Origin: Comamonadaceae bacterium
GTDB lineage: Bacteria; Pseudomonadota; Gammaproteobacteria; Burkholderiales; Burkholderiaceae_C
Assembly (NCBI GenBank): GCA_947475685.1
Contig: CANJNC010000017.1
Coordinates: 1 to 62,628 of the forward strand
Length of the DNA stretch: 62,628 nucleotides
Direction of reading: 5' to 3'
The notes beneath the pieces are model-generated. The model was not told the DNA's origin, ran no database searches, and was given only the letters and a program-made list of their open reading frames with translations. Below, piece by piece: positions 40,021 through 49,316 of the stretch; the first letter of the stretch is position 1; each line of letters opens with the position of its first letter. A program made the translations under genes and the position numbers.

Positions 40021-40635
40021 ATGCTGACAGCGCACCAATTGGCGGCCAAAAAGGGTCGCGTGACGTTGTTTGAAAACATTGACTTTGAGTTGCATCCTGG
40101 GCAGTGGCTTTTCTTGTCCGGCGCCAATGGTTCGGGCAAAACCACTTTGCTCAGAATTCTTTGTGGCTTAGGCCAGCCCGAGCGCGGGCAAGTGCTTTGG
40201 AGAAATGCCCCTACCCAGATTGATTCCACCCCATTGCGTCGAGAGATGATGTATGTGGGGCATGCCTTGGGGCTCAAGGAGGAGTTGAGTGCTTTAGAAA
40301 ATTTACGCTTTCATGCGCAGTTGACACAAACCGTGTTTGAGATGGCCAAAACCCAAGACGTATTGGCCTCTTTGGGTTTGAGGGGCCGTGAGAATTTGCC
40401 CCTTCGTGTGCTGTCTCAAGGTCAAAAAAGACGGGTGGCTTTGGCCAAATTGTTGCTCTATCCGCTGCCGCTTTGGATTTTGGATGAGCCTTTTGTCGCG
40501 CTGGATGCGCAAGGATTAGAGGTATTGGTGCGAGGGATACAAGCGCATTTGGCGCAACAAGGACTCTTGGTCTACACCAGCCACCAAAGGGTGGAGATTG
40601 ATGCGCCTGGGTTGGAAGTGAGTTTGAGCCCATGA
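40021..40635 (+). CDS. ccmA: Haem exporter ATPase CcmA
   Basis: ATPase of the CcmAB(CD) complex, which drives release of holo-CcmE during cytochrome c maturation (System I). The 204-residue protein has GANGSGKTT (Walker A), LSQGQKRRVALAKLL (signature) and LWILDEPFVALD (Walker B). The open frame extends to 39934, but the CcmA start is MLTAHQLA at 40021. First gene of the complete ccmABCDEFGHI cluster; overlaps ccmB by four bases. Confidence 0.94.
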   Translation: MLTAHQLAAKKGRVTLFENIDFELHPGQWLFLSGANGSGKTTLLRILCGLGQPERGQVLWRNAPTQIDSTPLRREMMYVGHALGLKEELSALENLRFHAQLTQTVFEMAKTQDVLASLGLRGRENLPLRVLSQGQKRRVALAKLLLYPLPLWILDEPFVALDAQGLEVLVRGIQAHLAQQGLLVYTSHQRVEIDAPGLEVSLSP

Positions 40636-41297
40636 GTGTCTTTTGGAGTTTGGTGCAAAGGGATCTCTTGCTGGCTTTGCGTCGGCGCACAGAAGTCTTG
40701 ACGGGCTTGTTCTTTATGGTGATTGTGGCCAGCCTTTTTCCCTTGGCGATTGGCCCAGAGATGGATTTCCTTCGTAGAATGGCGCCAGGTATTTTATGGA
40801 TTGGGGCCTTGTTGAGTTCTTTGTTGAGTTTGCCCAGGCTGTTTGAGGCGGATTTTTTGGATGGAACGCTGGAGCAATTGGTCTTGCTTCCATCCAATTT
40901 GGCGCTCAATGTGGGTGCAAAAATGACATCTCACTGGCTTTTAAGTGGATTGCCTTTGGTCGTTTTGGCGCCATTGTTGGGGCTGCAGTTTGATTTGAGT
41001 GCTGATTTGGCTTTGAGCTTGATGCTCACCTTGTTGATGGGTACGCCCATTTTGACCTCCCTAGGTGCCATAGGCGCCGCCCTGACTCTGGGTGTTCGAG
41101 GTGGCAGCGTCTTGTTGTCCTTATTGGTGTTACCCTTGATGACGCCGGTCTTGGTTTTTGGTGCAGGGGCACTTGAGGCTCAAATGGGAGGCTTGGGTAT
41201 TCAAGCGCATCTCTCGCTCTTGCTGGCCATGATGCTGGCCAGTGTGGCGTTGAGTCCCTTGGCTTGTGCGATGGCTGTGAGGTTGTCGCTCGAATAG
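40632..41297 (+). CDS. ccmB: Haem exporter permease CcmB
   Basis: A 221-residue membrane protein with six helices, the permease subunit paired with CcmA. Family features are the N-terminal FWSLVQRDLLLALRRR and the FFVMIVASLFPL-like first helix. Its ATG overlaps the ccmA stop (ATGA), so translation is coupled. Confidence 0.93.
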   Translation: MSVFWSLVQRDLLLALRRRTEVLTGLFFMVIVASLFPLAIGPEMDFLRRMAPGILWIGALLSSLLSLPRLFEADFLDGTLEQLVLLPSNLALNVGAKMTSHWLLSGLPLVVLAPLLGLQFDLSADLALSLMLTLLMGTPILTSLGAIGAALTLGVRGGSVLLSLLVLPLMTPVLVFGAGALEAQMGGLGIQAHLSLLLAMMLASVALSPLACAMAVRLSLE

Positions 41298-41335
41298 GGG
41301 TTCAAGAGTTTTTTGTTTTTCATTCATTTAAATAC

Positions 41336-42103
41336 ATGGTCATGAGCATTCATTGGTTTTATTACGCGGCCCCGCAGAACTTCTTTCGCTTGAGTGCACG
41401 TTTGTGGCCTTGGTGCGCTGGCTTGGCTGGCGTTTTGGCTGTGATGGGTTTGTGGTTGGGGCTGGTTGTTGCGCCCATTGACGCGCAGCAAGGTGAGGGC
41501 TACAGAATCATCTTTGTGCATGTGCCTGCCTCTTGGATGTCGATGGTGGTCTATTTGGCCATGGGTTTTTGGAGTGTCTTGGGTCTGACGTTCAAGACCC
41601 GTTTGTCGGGCATGATGACACAGGCCTTGGCGCCAACAGGGGCCATCTTTGCGGCCTTGTCTTTGTGGACTGGCGCCTTGTGGGGCAAGCCCATGTGGGG
41701 CACTTGGTGGGTCTGGGATGCTCGGCTGACGTCGGAGTTGATTTTGTTTTTTTTGTACGTGGGCTTTATCGCATTGACCTCAGCCATTGATGACGTCAAA
41801 AGGGCTGAGCGAGCGGGGGCATTGATCTCCATAGTGGGCTGTATCAATGTGCCGATCATTTATTTTTCCGTCAAATGGTGGAACACCCTGCACCAAGGTG
41901 CAAGCGTGTCTCTCACGCAGTCCCCGTCCATGGCACGTTTGATGTTGTGGGCCATGCTGTTGATGGCCCTCTCCTTTTGGTTTTATACCGTGGCGATTGT
42001 GTTTTACCGAGTGAGGAGTTTGATTTTACAAAGAGAGCGCGAGAGCCAATGGTTAAAACGTTGGTTTGATCAAGCGCAAGCGCCAAAGGCGAATGGGATC
42101 TGA
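41336..42103 (+). CDS. ccmC: Haem handling protein CcmC
   Basis: Presents haem to CcmE in the periplasm. The 255-residue protein has six membrane helices and the tryptophan-rich WWD domain (WGTWWVWDARLTSE, about residue 120) with flanking haem-ligand histidines. The start could be ATG 41336 or ATG 41342; a longer frame from 41264 overlaps ccmB and is not used. ccmD follows directly. Confidence 0.94.
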   Translation: MVMSIHWFYYAAPQNFFRLSARLWPWCAGLAGVLAVMGLWLGLVVAPIDAQQGEGYRIIFVHVPASWMSMVVYLAMGFWSVLGLTFKTRLSGMMTQALAPTGAIFAALSLWTGALWGKPMWGTWWVWDARLTSELILFFLYVGFIALTSAIDDVKRAERAGALISIVGCINVPIIYFSVKWWNTLHQGASVSLTQSPSMARLMLWAMLLMALSFWFYTVAIVFYRVRSLILQRERESQWLKRWFDQAQAPKANGI

Positions 42104-42104
42104 T

Positions 42105-42326
42105 ATGGACATGCCTATCTTTTCAGTGCATTGGGACTCGTTGAATGATTTTTTTGCAATGGGTGGTTATGGCCTTTATGTTTGGGGCAGTTTTTTAGTG
42201 TGTGCGCTCTTGCTCTTGATCGAATGTGTTCAAGCCAAGCGTGTCTGGCATGAGGAGCTGAACCATTTGGCTCAGGCCTACGAGCTCGATGAGGGCTTAG
42301 CACGCTTGCGTGAGGAGAGGTCATGA
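42105..42326 (+). CDS. ccmD: Haem exporter small subunit CcmD
   Basis: A 73-residue protein with one membrane helix (about residues 15-38) preceded by the short conserved FFAMGGYGLYVW, and a basic C-terminal tail. CcmD is needed with CcmABC to release holo-CcmE. ATG 42105 lies one base after the ccmC stop and is chosen over the longer frame from 42066, which would overlap ccmC. The stop overlaps the ccmE start. Confidence 0.88.
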   Translation: MDMPIFSVHWDSLNDFFAMGGYGLYVWGSFLVCALLLLIECVQAKRVWHEELNHLAQAYELDEGLARLREERS

Positions 42327-42772
42327 GCAAAAGAAGTCAGCGTTTTTGGGTGATTGCGACGGGCGTTGTGATCTTGGCTTTGATCGTGACCTTGGTGCTC
42401 AATGCATTCAACAGCAATTTGGTTTTTTTCTTCACGCCCACACAAATCTTTCATGGAGAGGCTCCCAAGGGACAAGCTTTTAGGGTGGGCGGCATGGTCA
42501 AAGAGGGGTCTTTGAAACAGGTCGATTTGAGTCACGAGTTTCTTGTGACGGACAATGAACGCGATGTGCGCGTGACCTACAAAGGCTTGTTGCCCGACTT
42601 GTTCAAAGAGGGCAAAGGTGTCGTGGCGCAAGGGGCCATGGGCGAGGAGGGAGTTTTTGTGGCGTCCCAAGTTTTGGCCAAGCACGATGAAAATTACATG
42701 CCCCCTGAGGCCAAGGCTGCCATGGATCAAGCGGCCCTTCGCAAGGCCACTGAAAGTGTGAAAGCACCCTAA
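42323..42772 (+). CDS. ccmE: Periplasmic haem chaperone CcmE
   Basis: Covalently binds haem and hands it to the CcmF/H ligase. The 149-residue protein has an N-terminal membrane anchor (residues 8-28), an OB-fold beta barrel and the haem-binding motif LAKHDENYMP with His121 and Tyr125. Coupled to ccmD by a four-base overlap. Confidence 0.95.
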   Translation: MSKRSQRFWVIATGVVILALIVTLVLNAFNSNLVFFFTPTQIFHGEAPKGQAFRVGGMVKEGSLKQVDLSHEFLVTDNERDVRVTYKGLLPDLFKEGKGVVAQGAMGEEGVFVASQVLAKHDENYMPPEAKAAMDQAALRKATESVKAP

Positions 42773-42889
42773 TGCCTGAGCTTGATGTGCAATTTTATTT
42801 TTCATTTTGTTGGGGCAAGCACACACCACGGTGTGACGATTTGACTTGCCCTCAGGCCGCGTTCAAGGTGGACGCAAAAAGGATTTTCT

Positions 42890-44809
42890 ATGTTGGTTGA
42901 AGTGGGTCATTTTGCTTTGATATTGGCTTTTTTGGTGGCCCTCATTCAAGGGGTGTTGCCATTGATCGGTGCGGCTCAAGACCGCGTGGCCTTGCAGGCT
43001 TTGGCCAGGCCCAGTGCGTACCTTCAGTGGGCCTTGATTGCGTTGGCCTTTGTGTGTTTAGAGTGGGCGTTCTTGCACAACGACTTCTCGGTGGCTTATG
43101 TGGCCGAGCACTCCAATCGGTTGCTGCCCAAACCGTATCAGTTTGCGGCTCTTTGGGGTGGACATGAGGGCTCTTTGTTGTTGTGGGTTTTTCTATTGGG
43201 TTTTTGGGCCTGTGCGGTGTCCATGTTTTCTAAATCCTTGCCCTTGTCGATGGTGGCACGAGTGCTTGGCGTGATGGGTTTGATTTCAACCGGTTTCTTG
43301 GCATTTATCTTGTTCACCTCCAACCCTTTTTTGCGATTGCTACCCCCCGCACTTGAGGGGCGAGACTTGAATCCTTTGCTGCAAGACCCAGGCTTGGTGA
43401 TTCATCCGCCGATGCTTTATATGGGTTATGTGGGCATGTCGGTGGCGTTTAGTTTTGCCATTGCGGCTCTTTTGGCAGGCCGCTTGGATGCGGCATGGGC
43501 GCGTTGGTCCAGGCCTTGGACGGTGATTGCGTGGACTTTTTTAACGCTTGGGATTGGTCTGGGATCATGGTGGGCGTACTATGAGTTGGGCTGGGGTGGA
43601 TGGTGGTTTTGGGACCCTGTTGAGAACGCCTCTTTCATGCCTTGGTTGGTGGGCACGGCGCTCATTCACTCATTGATGGTGACTGAAAAAAGAGGCGTCT
43701 TTAAGGCCTGGACGGTCCTCTTGGCCATTGCGGCTTTTTCGCTTTCACTCTTGGGCACATTTTTGGTGCGTTCCGGCGTGCTGACCTCTGTGCATGCGTT
43801 TGCAACCGATCCGACGCGTGGGGTTTTTGTGTTGATTTTTTTGGCCTTGGTGGTGGGCTCGTCCTTGGTACTTTTTGCATGGCGTGCGCAGGCCGTAACG
43901 GAGAATGCAAGCATGGGCTTGCTTTCGCGAGAGACCTTTTTGTTGGTCAACAGTGTGTTGATGAGTGTGGCCACTTTGGCGGTCCTTTTGGGCACCTTGT
44001 ACCCTTTGATTGTGGATGCCTTGGATCTGGGCAAACTCTCAGTGGGCCCGCCTTACTTTGATGTGGTCTTTGCCCCTTTGATGGTGCCATTGATTTTTCT
44101 CATGGTGCCTGGTAGTTTGGTTCGATGGAGACAATCCAACTTCAAGGACTTGTTGCCACAATTGATTTGGCCCCTTGTGTATGGTTTGAGTTTTTCTTTG
44201 GCCTTGTCGCTTTGGATGGGGCAACTTTCTGCGGGTGTGCTGCTTGGATTTGCTTTGGGCGGCTGGGTTGGCTCGGCAGTCCTGATTCAAATGTTCAAGC
44301 GACTTCATCTGCCTGGGCGCATTGGGGGCTCGTTTTGGGGCATGCAACTCGCGCATTTGGGGTTGGCCATTGTGGTGGTGGGCATCACGGGTGTGAAGTC
44401 GTTTGAAATCGAAAAAGATGTGCGCATGGGCTTGGGGGACCAAGTCACCTTGGAGAATTATGTATTCAAGCTTGTGGGCCTGTCCGAGGTGCAAGGCCCC
44501 AATTACAAGGCCGTGCGCGCTCAAGTTCAAGTGCTTCACAATGGGGTTGAGTATAAAAATTTGTATCCTGAGAAAAGGCGCTACAACTCCTCTGCGATGC
44601 CCATGACCGAAGCGGCCATTGATTCTGGTTTCATGCAAGATCTCTACGTTTCTTTGGGAGATGCGTTGGCCGGTCCAACGCCACAGTGGAGCATGCGTGT
44701 TTACTTCAAGCCCTTTGTGCCTTGGCTTTGGGCCGGAGTTTTGGTCATCGTGTTGGGCGGTTTTTTAGCCGCTCTTGACAAACGCTATCGCGCAGGTCCA
44801 ACACCATGA
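42890..44809 (+). CDS. ccmF: Cytochrome c haem lyase subunit CcmF
   Basis: Core of the haem-apocytochrome c ligase. The 639-residue, roughly 15-helix protein has the WWD motif (GGWWFWDPVENASFMPW) near residue 240 and conserved histidines that bind haem on either side. ATG 42890 is preceded by AAGG at a good distance. The 117-base gap after ccmE is the largest inside the cluster. Confidence 0.95.
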   Translation: MLVEVGHFALILAFLVALIQGVLPLIGAAQDRVALQALARPSAYLQWALIALAFVCLEWAFLHNDFSVAYVAEHSNRLLPKPYQFAALWGGHEGSLLLWVFLLGFWACAVSMFSKSLPLSMVARVLGVMGLISTGFLAFILFTSNPFLRLLPPALEGRDLNPLLQDPGLVIHPPMLYMGYVGMSVAFSFAIAALLAGRLDAAWARWSRPWTVIAWTFLTLGIGLGSWWAYYELGWGGWWFWDPVENASFMPWLVGTALIHSLMVTEKRGVFKAWTVLLAIAAFSLSLLGTFLVRSGVLTSVHAFATDPTRGVFVLIFLALVVGSSLVLFAWRAQAVTENASMGLLSRETFLLVNSVLMSVATLAVLLGTLYPLIVDALDLGKLSVGPPYFDVVFAPLMVPLIFLMVPGSLVRWRQSNFKDLLPQLIWPLVYGLSFSLALSLWMGQLSAGVLLGFALGGWVGSAVLIQMFKRLHLPGRIGGSFWGMQLAHLGLAIVVVGITGVKSFEIEKDVRMGLGDQVTLENYVFKLVGLSEVQGPNYKAVRAQVQVLHNGVEYKNLYPEKRRYNSSAMPMTEAAIDSGFMQDLYVSLGDALAGPTPQWSMRVYFKPFVPWLWAGVLVIVLGGFLAALDKRYRAGPTP

Positions 44810-44846
44810 AGGCAGGCTTTAAATAAATGTGTTTTGGAGTGAGATC

Positions 44847-45437
44847 ATGGGACAAAAGAAGTTTTTAATTCCACTGGTTCTGTTTTTGGGCTTGGTGGTC
44901 TTTTTGGCTCTGGGTTTAAGAAAAGACCCAAGGGAAATCCCCTCTCCCTTGGTCAACAAGGCGGCTCCGGCATTTGAGTTGCCCACTTTAAAGGGGCCTG
45001 AGCATTTTTCACCCAAAGATTATGCGGGCAAGGTTTGGATGTTCAATGTCTGGGCTACTTGGTGCGTGTCTTGTCGCGATGAGCATCCTATTTTGGTGGC
45101 TTTTGCACAAAGAACGGGTGTGCCCATCGTGGGTTTGAGTTACAAAGAGATTCAACCTCAAGATGAGGAAAAGGGGTCCATGACACTTCAAGAGAAGTTA
45201 AGTTTGGCCAGAAAGAGGAGTGATGTTTGGTTGAGGCGACATGGAGATCCCTATCAACTGACGGTTTTCGATTTAGATGGGCGTGTGGGCATCGATTATG
45301 GTGTCTATGGTGTTCCCGAGACGTATGTGATCGATGGCCAAGGCATCATCCGTTACAAGCATGTGGGAGCGATGACGGCTGAATTGTTGGCCAATCAAGT
45401 GCTGCCTTTGATTCAATCCTTGACGCCGTCGTCTTAA
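44847..45437 (+). CDS. ccmG: Thiol:disulfide interchange protein CcmG/DsbE
   Basis: A membrane-anchored periplasmic thioredoxin-like protein that keeps apocytochrome cysteines reduced. The 196-residue product has an N-terminal anchor (residues 6-24) and the active site WCVSC (Cys73, Cys76). ATG 44847 is chosen over GTG 44829 because GGAG lies seven bases upstream. Confidence 0.93.
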   Translation: MGQKKFLIPLVLFLGLVVFLALGLRKDPREIPSPLVNKAAPAFELPTLKGPEHFSPKDYAGKVWMFNVWATWCVSCRDEHPILVAFAQRTGVPIVGLSYKEIQPQDEEKGSMTLQEKLSLARKRSDVWLRRHGDPYQLTVFDLDGRVGIDYGVYGVPETYVIDGQGIIRYKHVGAMTAELLANQVLPLIQSLTPSS

Positions 45438-45457
45438 AGCACTTGAAAGTCATCAAG

Positions 45458-45943
45458 ATGAACATGCTTCATGGTTTGGGTTTTTACTTTGACAAGCGTT
45501 TGGTTTTGGCGTTTCTTTTGTCGATCAGCCTGTGCGCATGGTCGCTGGAAGCGCAGCCGATGGCCGAGGACCCTGTCGTGGAAGCCAGGCTCTTGGTGAT
45601 TGCACAAGAACTTCGCTGCTTGGTCTGTCAAAATGAGTCTTTGGCCGCATCAAGGGCAGAGCTTGCCGAGGATTTAAGGCGAGAGGTGCGAATTTTGATC
45701 AAAAAAGGCAACACGGATCAAGAGATCAAGGACTTTTTGGTTTCTCGGTATGGGGATTTTGTGTTGTATCGCCCTCAAGTCAAGCCATTGACTTGGGGCC
45801 TTTGGTTTGGGCCCGCCTTGGCGCTCTTGTGCGGTCTTTGGTTTTTAATGGGTCATCTCAAACAACGTTTAAAAAACGCTCCTGCCTCAAAGCATTTGAG
45901 CCGTGAGGAGCAAGAGCGATTGAACAAGATATTAAAGGATTGA
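45458..45943 (+). CDS. ccmH: Apocytochrome c reductant CcmH
   Basis: N-terminal (CcmL-type) part of the haem lyase. A signal peptide (cleavage probably after SLEAQ) is followed by the redox motif LRCLVCQ (Cys54, Cys57), a helical bundle, one membrane helix (about 108-127) and a cytoplasmic tail. Start may be ATG 45458 or TTG 45443. The C-terminal TPR half found in E. coli CcmH is a separate gene here (ccmI). Confidence 0.93.
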   Translation: MNMLHGLGFYFDKRLVLAFLLSISLCAWSLEAQPMAEDPVVEARLLVIAQELRCLVCQNESLAASRAELAEDLRREVRILIKKGNTDQEIKDFLVSRYGDFVLYRPQVKPLTWGLWFGPALALLCGLWFLMGHLKQRLKNAPASKHLSREEQERLNKILKD

Positions 45944-45944
45944 T

Positions 45945-47306
45945 GTGATCTCAAGTTTGATTTATTTTCTAATTGCATCCCTGGCCTTGATCTTTTTGGT
46001 CGTTCTCATCTTTTACTGGCGTGCGCGTCGCTTCAACGCCCAGCAAAAAGCCTTGGATGAACAGCAATCGAGTCTTCCTCATGGCGATGACGCTCCTGCG
46101 CAAAGCGCTTCCAACAAGGAGCTCGTTTTGGCGCAAGCGCAGGTGTTTAAGGCGCAAGTGGCCGACCTTGAGTTGGAGCGTTCCAGAGGGCTGATCACGG
46201 AGGAGGAGTTTGCTCAAGCCCATGACGAGTTGGCCAGGCGTTTATTGGAGGACACCTCAGGCACAACGAACGCGCCAGACGTGCTTTCTCCAAAGGTGCC
46301 TCAAATTTATCGCTATAAATGGCTCATGGCCTCATTGTCGGTGTTTTTGTTTGCGGCCTCTTTGGGGCTTTATTTGACAATTGGGCAGCCTTCTGCCTTG
46401 GATCCTCAGACCTTGGCCAATGGCGTTCAAGACGAGGGGGATTTCAATGCGGCCCAGCACGCGCGCTCTCCAGAAATGCTTGCCAAGATGGCGCAAGAGA
46501 TGCAAGAGCGTGTCAGCAAGGAGCCCAATTCTGTAGAGGCTTGGACCATGCTGGCGCGTGTTCAAAGGGCTCGGGAAAATTTTTCTGAGGCCAATGACGC
46601 ATTTAAGAAGTCCCTAGAACTCAGTCGCAGCGATGATGTGGCCATTGAGCGAGCAGAAGTGCTGGCGATGATGAATCAAGGGCGTTTTGAGGGTGAAAGC
46701 ATGCAAATCATCGAGGCGGTTTTAAAGGCCGATCCCGATCAAGCCAATGCATTGTTGTTGGCTGGAAGTGCCGCATTCTCCCAAGGCAAGTACCAATTGG
46801 CTTTGGAGCGTTGGACGCGGGTTCAAAAGCAATTGGAGCCCAATTCAGCTGAGGCTCAAAGTCTGGATCAAGTCATTGCCCTGTCCAAGGAGAAATTGGG
46901 CATGAAGCCGGATGCCGCACTTGTGAAAGAAAAAATGCCGGCAAGCGCGAATGCCAAAGCGCGTATCAAGGGCCAAGTGGCATTGGCACAGGACCTTGTA
47001 GCCAAAGTGGATAAAGCCGACAGTGTGTTTGTCTATGCCACTGAGCCCCAGGGTTCACGCATGCCCATTGCCATCTTGAAAACCAAGGCCAGTGCTTTTC
47101 CCTTGTCCTTTGAGCTCAATGATGAATTGGCCATGGCACCTGATAGAAAACTTTCTCAATTCAATCAAGTGTTGATCCATGTCCGAATCTCCAAGAGTGG
47201 TCAAGCCATGCCCCAGCCAGAAGATTTAGGCCTCACGACTGGACCCGTCTCGGTGGGTGCTCAAAATATGCAACTCAAAATCGAAGGCTTGTACAAGTCC
47301 AAGTGA
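45945..47306 (+). CDS. ccmI: Cytochrome c biogenesis TPR protein CcmI
   Basis: Chaperone that holds apocytochrome c for the haem lyase. The 453-residue protein has two membrane helices (residues 5-25 and about 125-145), a cytoplasmic leucine-zipper-like loop between them, and a periplasmic TPR region (about 190-310) followed by a beta-rich end domain. It starts with GTG at 45945, one base after the ccmH stop, with AAAGGA just upstream. Last gene of the ccm cluster. The 183 bases to the next gene (convergent) hold only short weak hairpins. Confidence 0.9.
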   Translation: MISSLIYFLIASLALIFLVVLIFYWRARRFNAQQKALDEQQSSLPHGDDAPAQSASNKELVLAQAQVFKAQVADLELERSRGLITEEEFAQAHDELARRLLEDTSGTTNAPDVLSPKVPQIYRYKWLMASLSVFLFAASLGLYLTIGQPSALDPQTLANGVQDEGDFNAAQHARSPEMLAKMAQEMQERVSKEPNSVEAWTMLARVQRARENFSEANDAFKKSLELSRSDDVAIERAEVLAMMNQGRFEGESMQIIEAVLKADPDQANALLLAGSAAFSQGKYQLALERWTRVQKQLEPNSAEAQSLDQVIALSKEKLGMKPDAALVKEKMPASANAKARIKGQVALAQDLVAKVDKADSVFVYATEPQGSRMPIAILKTKASAFPLSFELNDELAMAPDRKLSQFNQVLIHVRISKSGQAMPQPEDLGLTTGPVSVGAQNMQLKIEGLYKSK

Positions 47307-47489
47307 GTCTTCAGTCAAGACCCCAAGCAAAGTACAAAATCAGTGCGTCGTGAACGCCTTTATCTTTGCCTGTTGCAAGGAGGAGGAGGGCCTAAAAAAA
47401 GAGCTGGCAACAAGTGTCTTGCTGTTTTGATCGATGAGGGGACATTTGATGAGAGAAGCCCTTATGGGTTTTGAGTCAATAGGCAAGCG

Positions 47490-48104
47490 TCAACTCATCA
47501 AAAAGCCATGCATCCTTGCAAAGTGCAAAGTTTGTGTTCTGCTTTTGACACCCAATCTTCTAAAGAGTCTCCAAAGATGGACCTTCACGGTGTGCTCACT
47601 GATGCTGAGTTCGCTTGCAATATCTCGGTTGGACAAGCCCCTGTCAAGCATCAAAATCAATTGCTTTTGGCGTTTAGACAGCTTGGTGTCACTGCCAGCT
47701 GCGACGGGCAAGTCTTCATCGTCCTCTTCAGTGGATTTCTCTTCGGTAAAGAGGCCAGACAATGCACTGGTGATGTCACTGGCTGGCAAGGACTTCTCAA
47801 TGAAGAGGTCTGCTCCTGCTTCTAGGCAGGTTTCTTCCGCCTCACCTGAAGGCATGGCGGAGATGACCACCAAGGGCGTCTCTGGGTACATGGCCTTGAT
47901 GTCTGTGATCGCACTCACGCCCTTCACCCCAGGCAGTAAAAGATCAAGGACAAACAATTCGGGCGGGCCATTTTTAATGATGGCGGCTTGTAACTCGCTG
48001 AGCTTTTCAAGCTCCACCACTTTAGAAGCCGGCTTGATTCTGCGAAGCAGCATGCCCAAAGCTTGTCTGAGCAGGGGATGATCATCGATTACGTATAGAC
48101 TCAT
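47490..48104 (-). CDS. NarL/FixJ-type response regulator
   Basis: A 204-residue two-domain regulator. The receiver domain keeps Asp7, Asp8, the phosphoacceptor Asp54, Ser82 and Lys104. A strongly acidic linker (about residues 118-140) leads to a LuxR-type helix-turn-helix (about 140-204, LSKRQKQLILMLDRGLSNRD). It starts 15 bases after the trpS stop, so it is probably transcribed with the trpS operon. No histidine kinase is near, so its partner and targets are unknown. Confidence 0.9.
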   Translation of the reverse strand: MSLYVIDDHPLLRQALGMLLRRIKPASKVVELEKLSELQAAIIKNGPPELFVLDLLLPGVKGVSAITDIKAMYPETPLVVISAMPSGEAEETCLEAGADLFIEKSLPASDITSALSGLFTEEKSTEEDDEDLPVAAGSDTKLSKRQKQLILMLDRGLSNRDIASELSISEHTVKVHLWRLFRRLGVKSRTQTLHFARMHGFLMS

Positions 48105-48119
48105 GATTTAACTTTCTGA

Positions 48120-49316
48120 TCAATAATTCAGGCCCATGGCCTGACGAACATCCTTCATGGTCTCTTGAGCAGTTTGTCGGGCCTTTTGAGTGCCTGCGTC
48201 CACTATCTCACGAACCAGTTTGGGCTGGGTTAAAAAACGCTCTGCACGCTCTAGCATGGGTGCTTGTTCTATCAAAATCTGTTCAATGATGGGCTGTTTG
48301 CATTCAAGACAGCCAATACTCGCATTTTGACAACCTTTTTGAACCCAGGCCTTGGTGTTTTCATCAGAGTAAATCTGATGAAACTGCCAAACGGGGCATT
48401 TGGCAGGGTTGCCAGCGTCGGTGCGTTTGACTCGGGCGGGGTCGGTTGGCATTTTGCGGATTTTTTGTTCAAGCGTTGCTTTTTCTTCACGAATCGCAAT
48501 GGCGTTGTTGTAACTTTTGCTCATCTTTGCGCCGTCAAGGCCGGGAAGCTTGCTCGCTTGGGTCAGCAAGACCTGGGGTTCTGTCAAGATCGTAGAGCCC
48601 GTGCCTTTAAAGTAGCCCTCTAAGCGTTCCTTGTCCTTGGCGTTGAGGAGGGCTTCATGGTGCACAAAGCTTAAAGCGCCCTCTAAAGACTTTAAATCCC
48701 CGGTTTCTTGAAATTTCTTCCTCGACTTTTCAAAACGTTTGACTTGTTCAGGGTTGAGTTTTTGAAAGGTTTGAAGCAGCTTTTCTTCAAAATCGATCTC
48801 TTTGCCGTACAGATGGTTAAAGCGCCTGGCAGCCTCACGGGTCAACTCTACATGCGAAGCTTGATCTTCCCCAACTGGCACATACTTGGCTTTGTAGATC
48901 AAGATGTCGGCCGCTTGCAACAAGGGGTAGCCAAGAAAGCCGTAGGTGGAGAGGTCCTTGTCTTTGAGTTTCTCTTGTTGGTCTTTGTAGGTGGGAACGC
49001 GCTCAAGCCAACCCAAAGGCGTACCCATTGCCAAAAGGGTAAAGAGCTCTGCGTGCTCAGGAATGCGGCTTTGCAAAAAAATGGTGCAACGCTCCGGATC
49101 TAGGCCCGCGGCAAGCCAATCAATGACCATTTCATAGACATTTTTCTCTATGATTTCTCGGCTTTCATAATGGGTGGTCAGCGCATGCCAATCCGCCACA
49201 AAGTAAAAGCACTCCATCTCAGATTGAAGCCGCACCCAGTTTTTAAGGGCGCCATGGTAGTGACCTAAATGCAAAGCGCCAGTGGGACGCATGCCTGATA
49301 AAACACGATCTTTCAT
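48120..49316 (-). CDS. trpS: Tryptophanyl-tRNA synthetase
   Basis: A 398-residue class I synthetase of the longer type, with the HIGH-equivalent GALHLGHYHG and GAKMSKSYN. A Cys-rich insertion follows (CPVWQF, then CQNASIGCLECK), which resembles a metal-binding knob. The ATG at 49316 overlaps the stop of the upstream M50 gene by four bases and is chosen over the longer frame from 49358. Order yciO, M50 protease, trpS is conserved in Burkholderiales. Confidence 0.95.
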   Translation of the reverse strand: MKDRVLSGMRPTGALHLGHYHGALKNWVRLQSEMECFYFVADWHALTTHYESREIIEKNVYEMVIDWLAAGLDPERCTIFLQSRIPEHAELFTLLAMGTPLGWLERVPTYKDQQEKLKDKDLSTYGFLGYPLLQAADILIYKAKYVPVGEDQASHVELTREAARRFNHLYGKEIDFEEKLLQTFQKLNPEQVKRFEKSRKKFQETGDLKSLEGALSFVHHEALLNAKDKERLEGYFKGTGSTILTEPQVLLTQASKLPGLDGAKMSKSYNNAIAIREEKATLEQKIRKMPTDPARVKRTDAGNPAKCPVWQFHQIYSDENTKAWVQKGCQNASIGCLECKQPIIEQILIEQAPMLERAERFLTQPKLVREIVDAGTQKARQTAQETMKDVRQAMGLNY

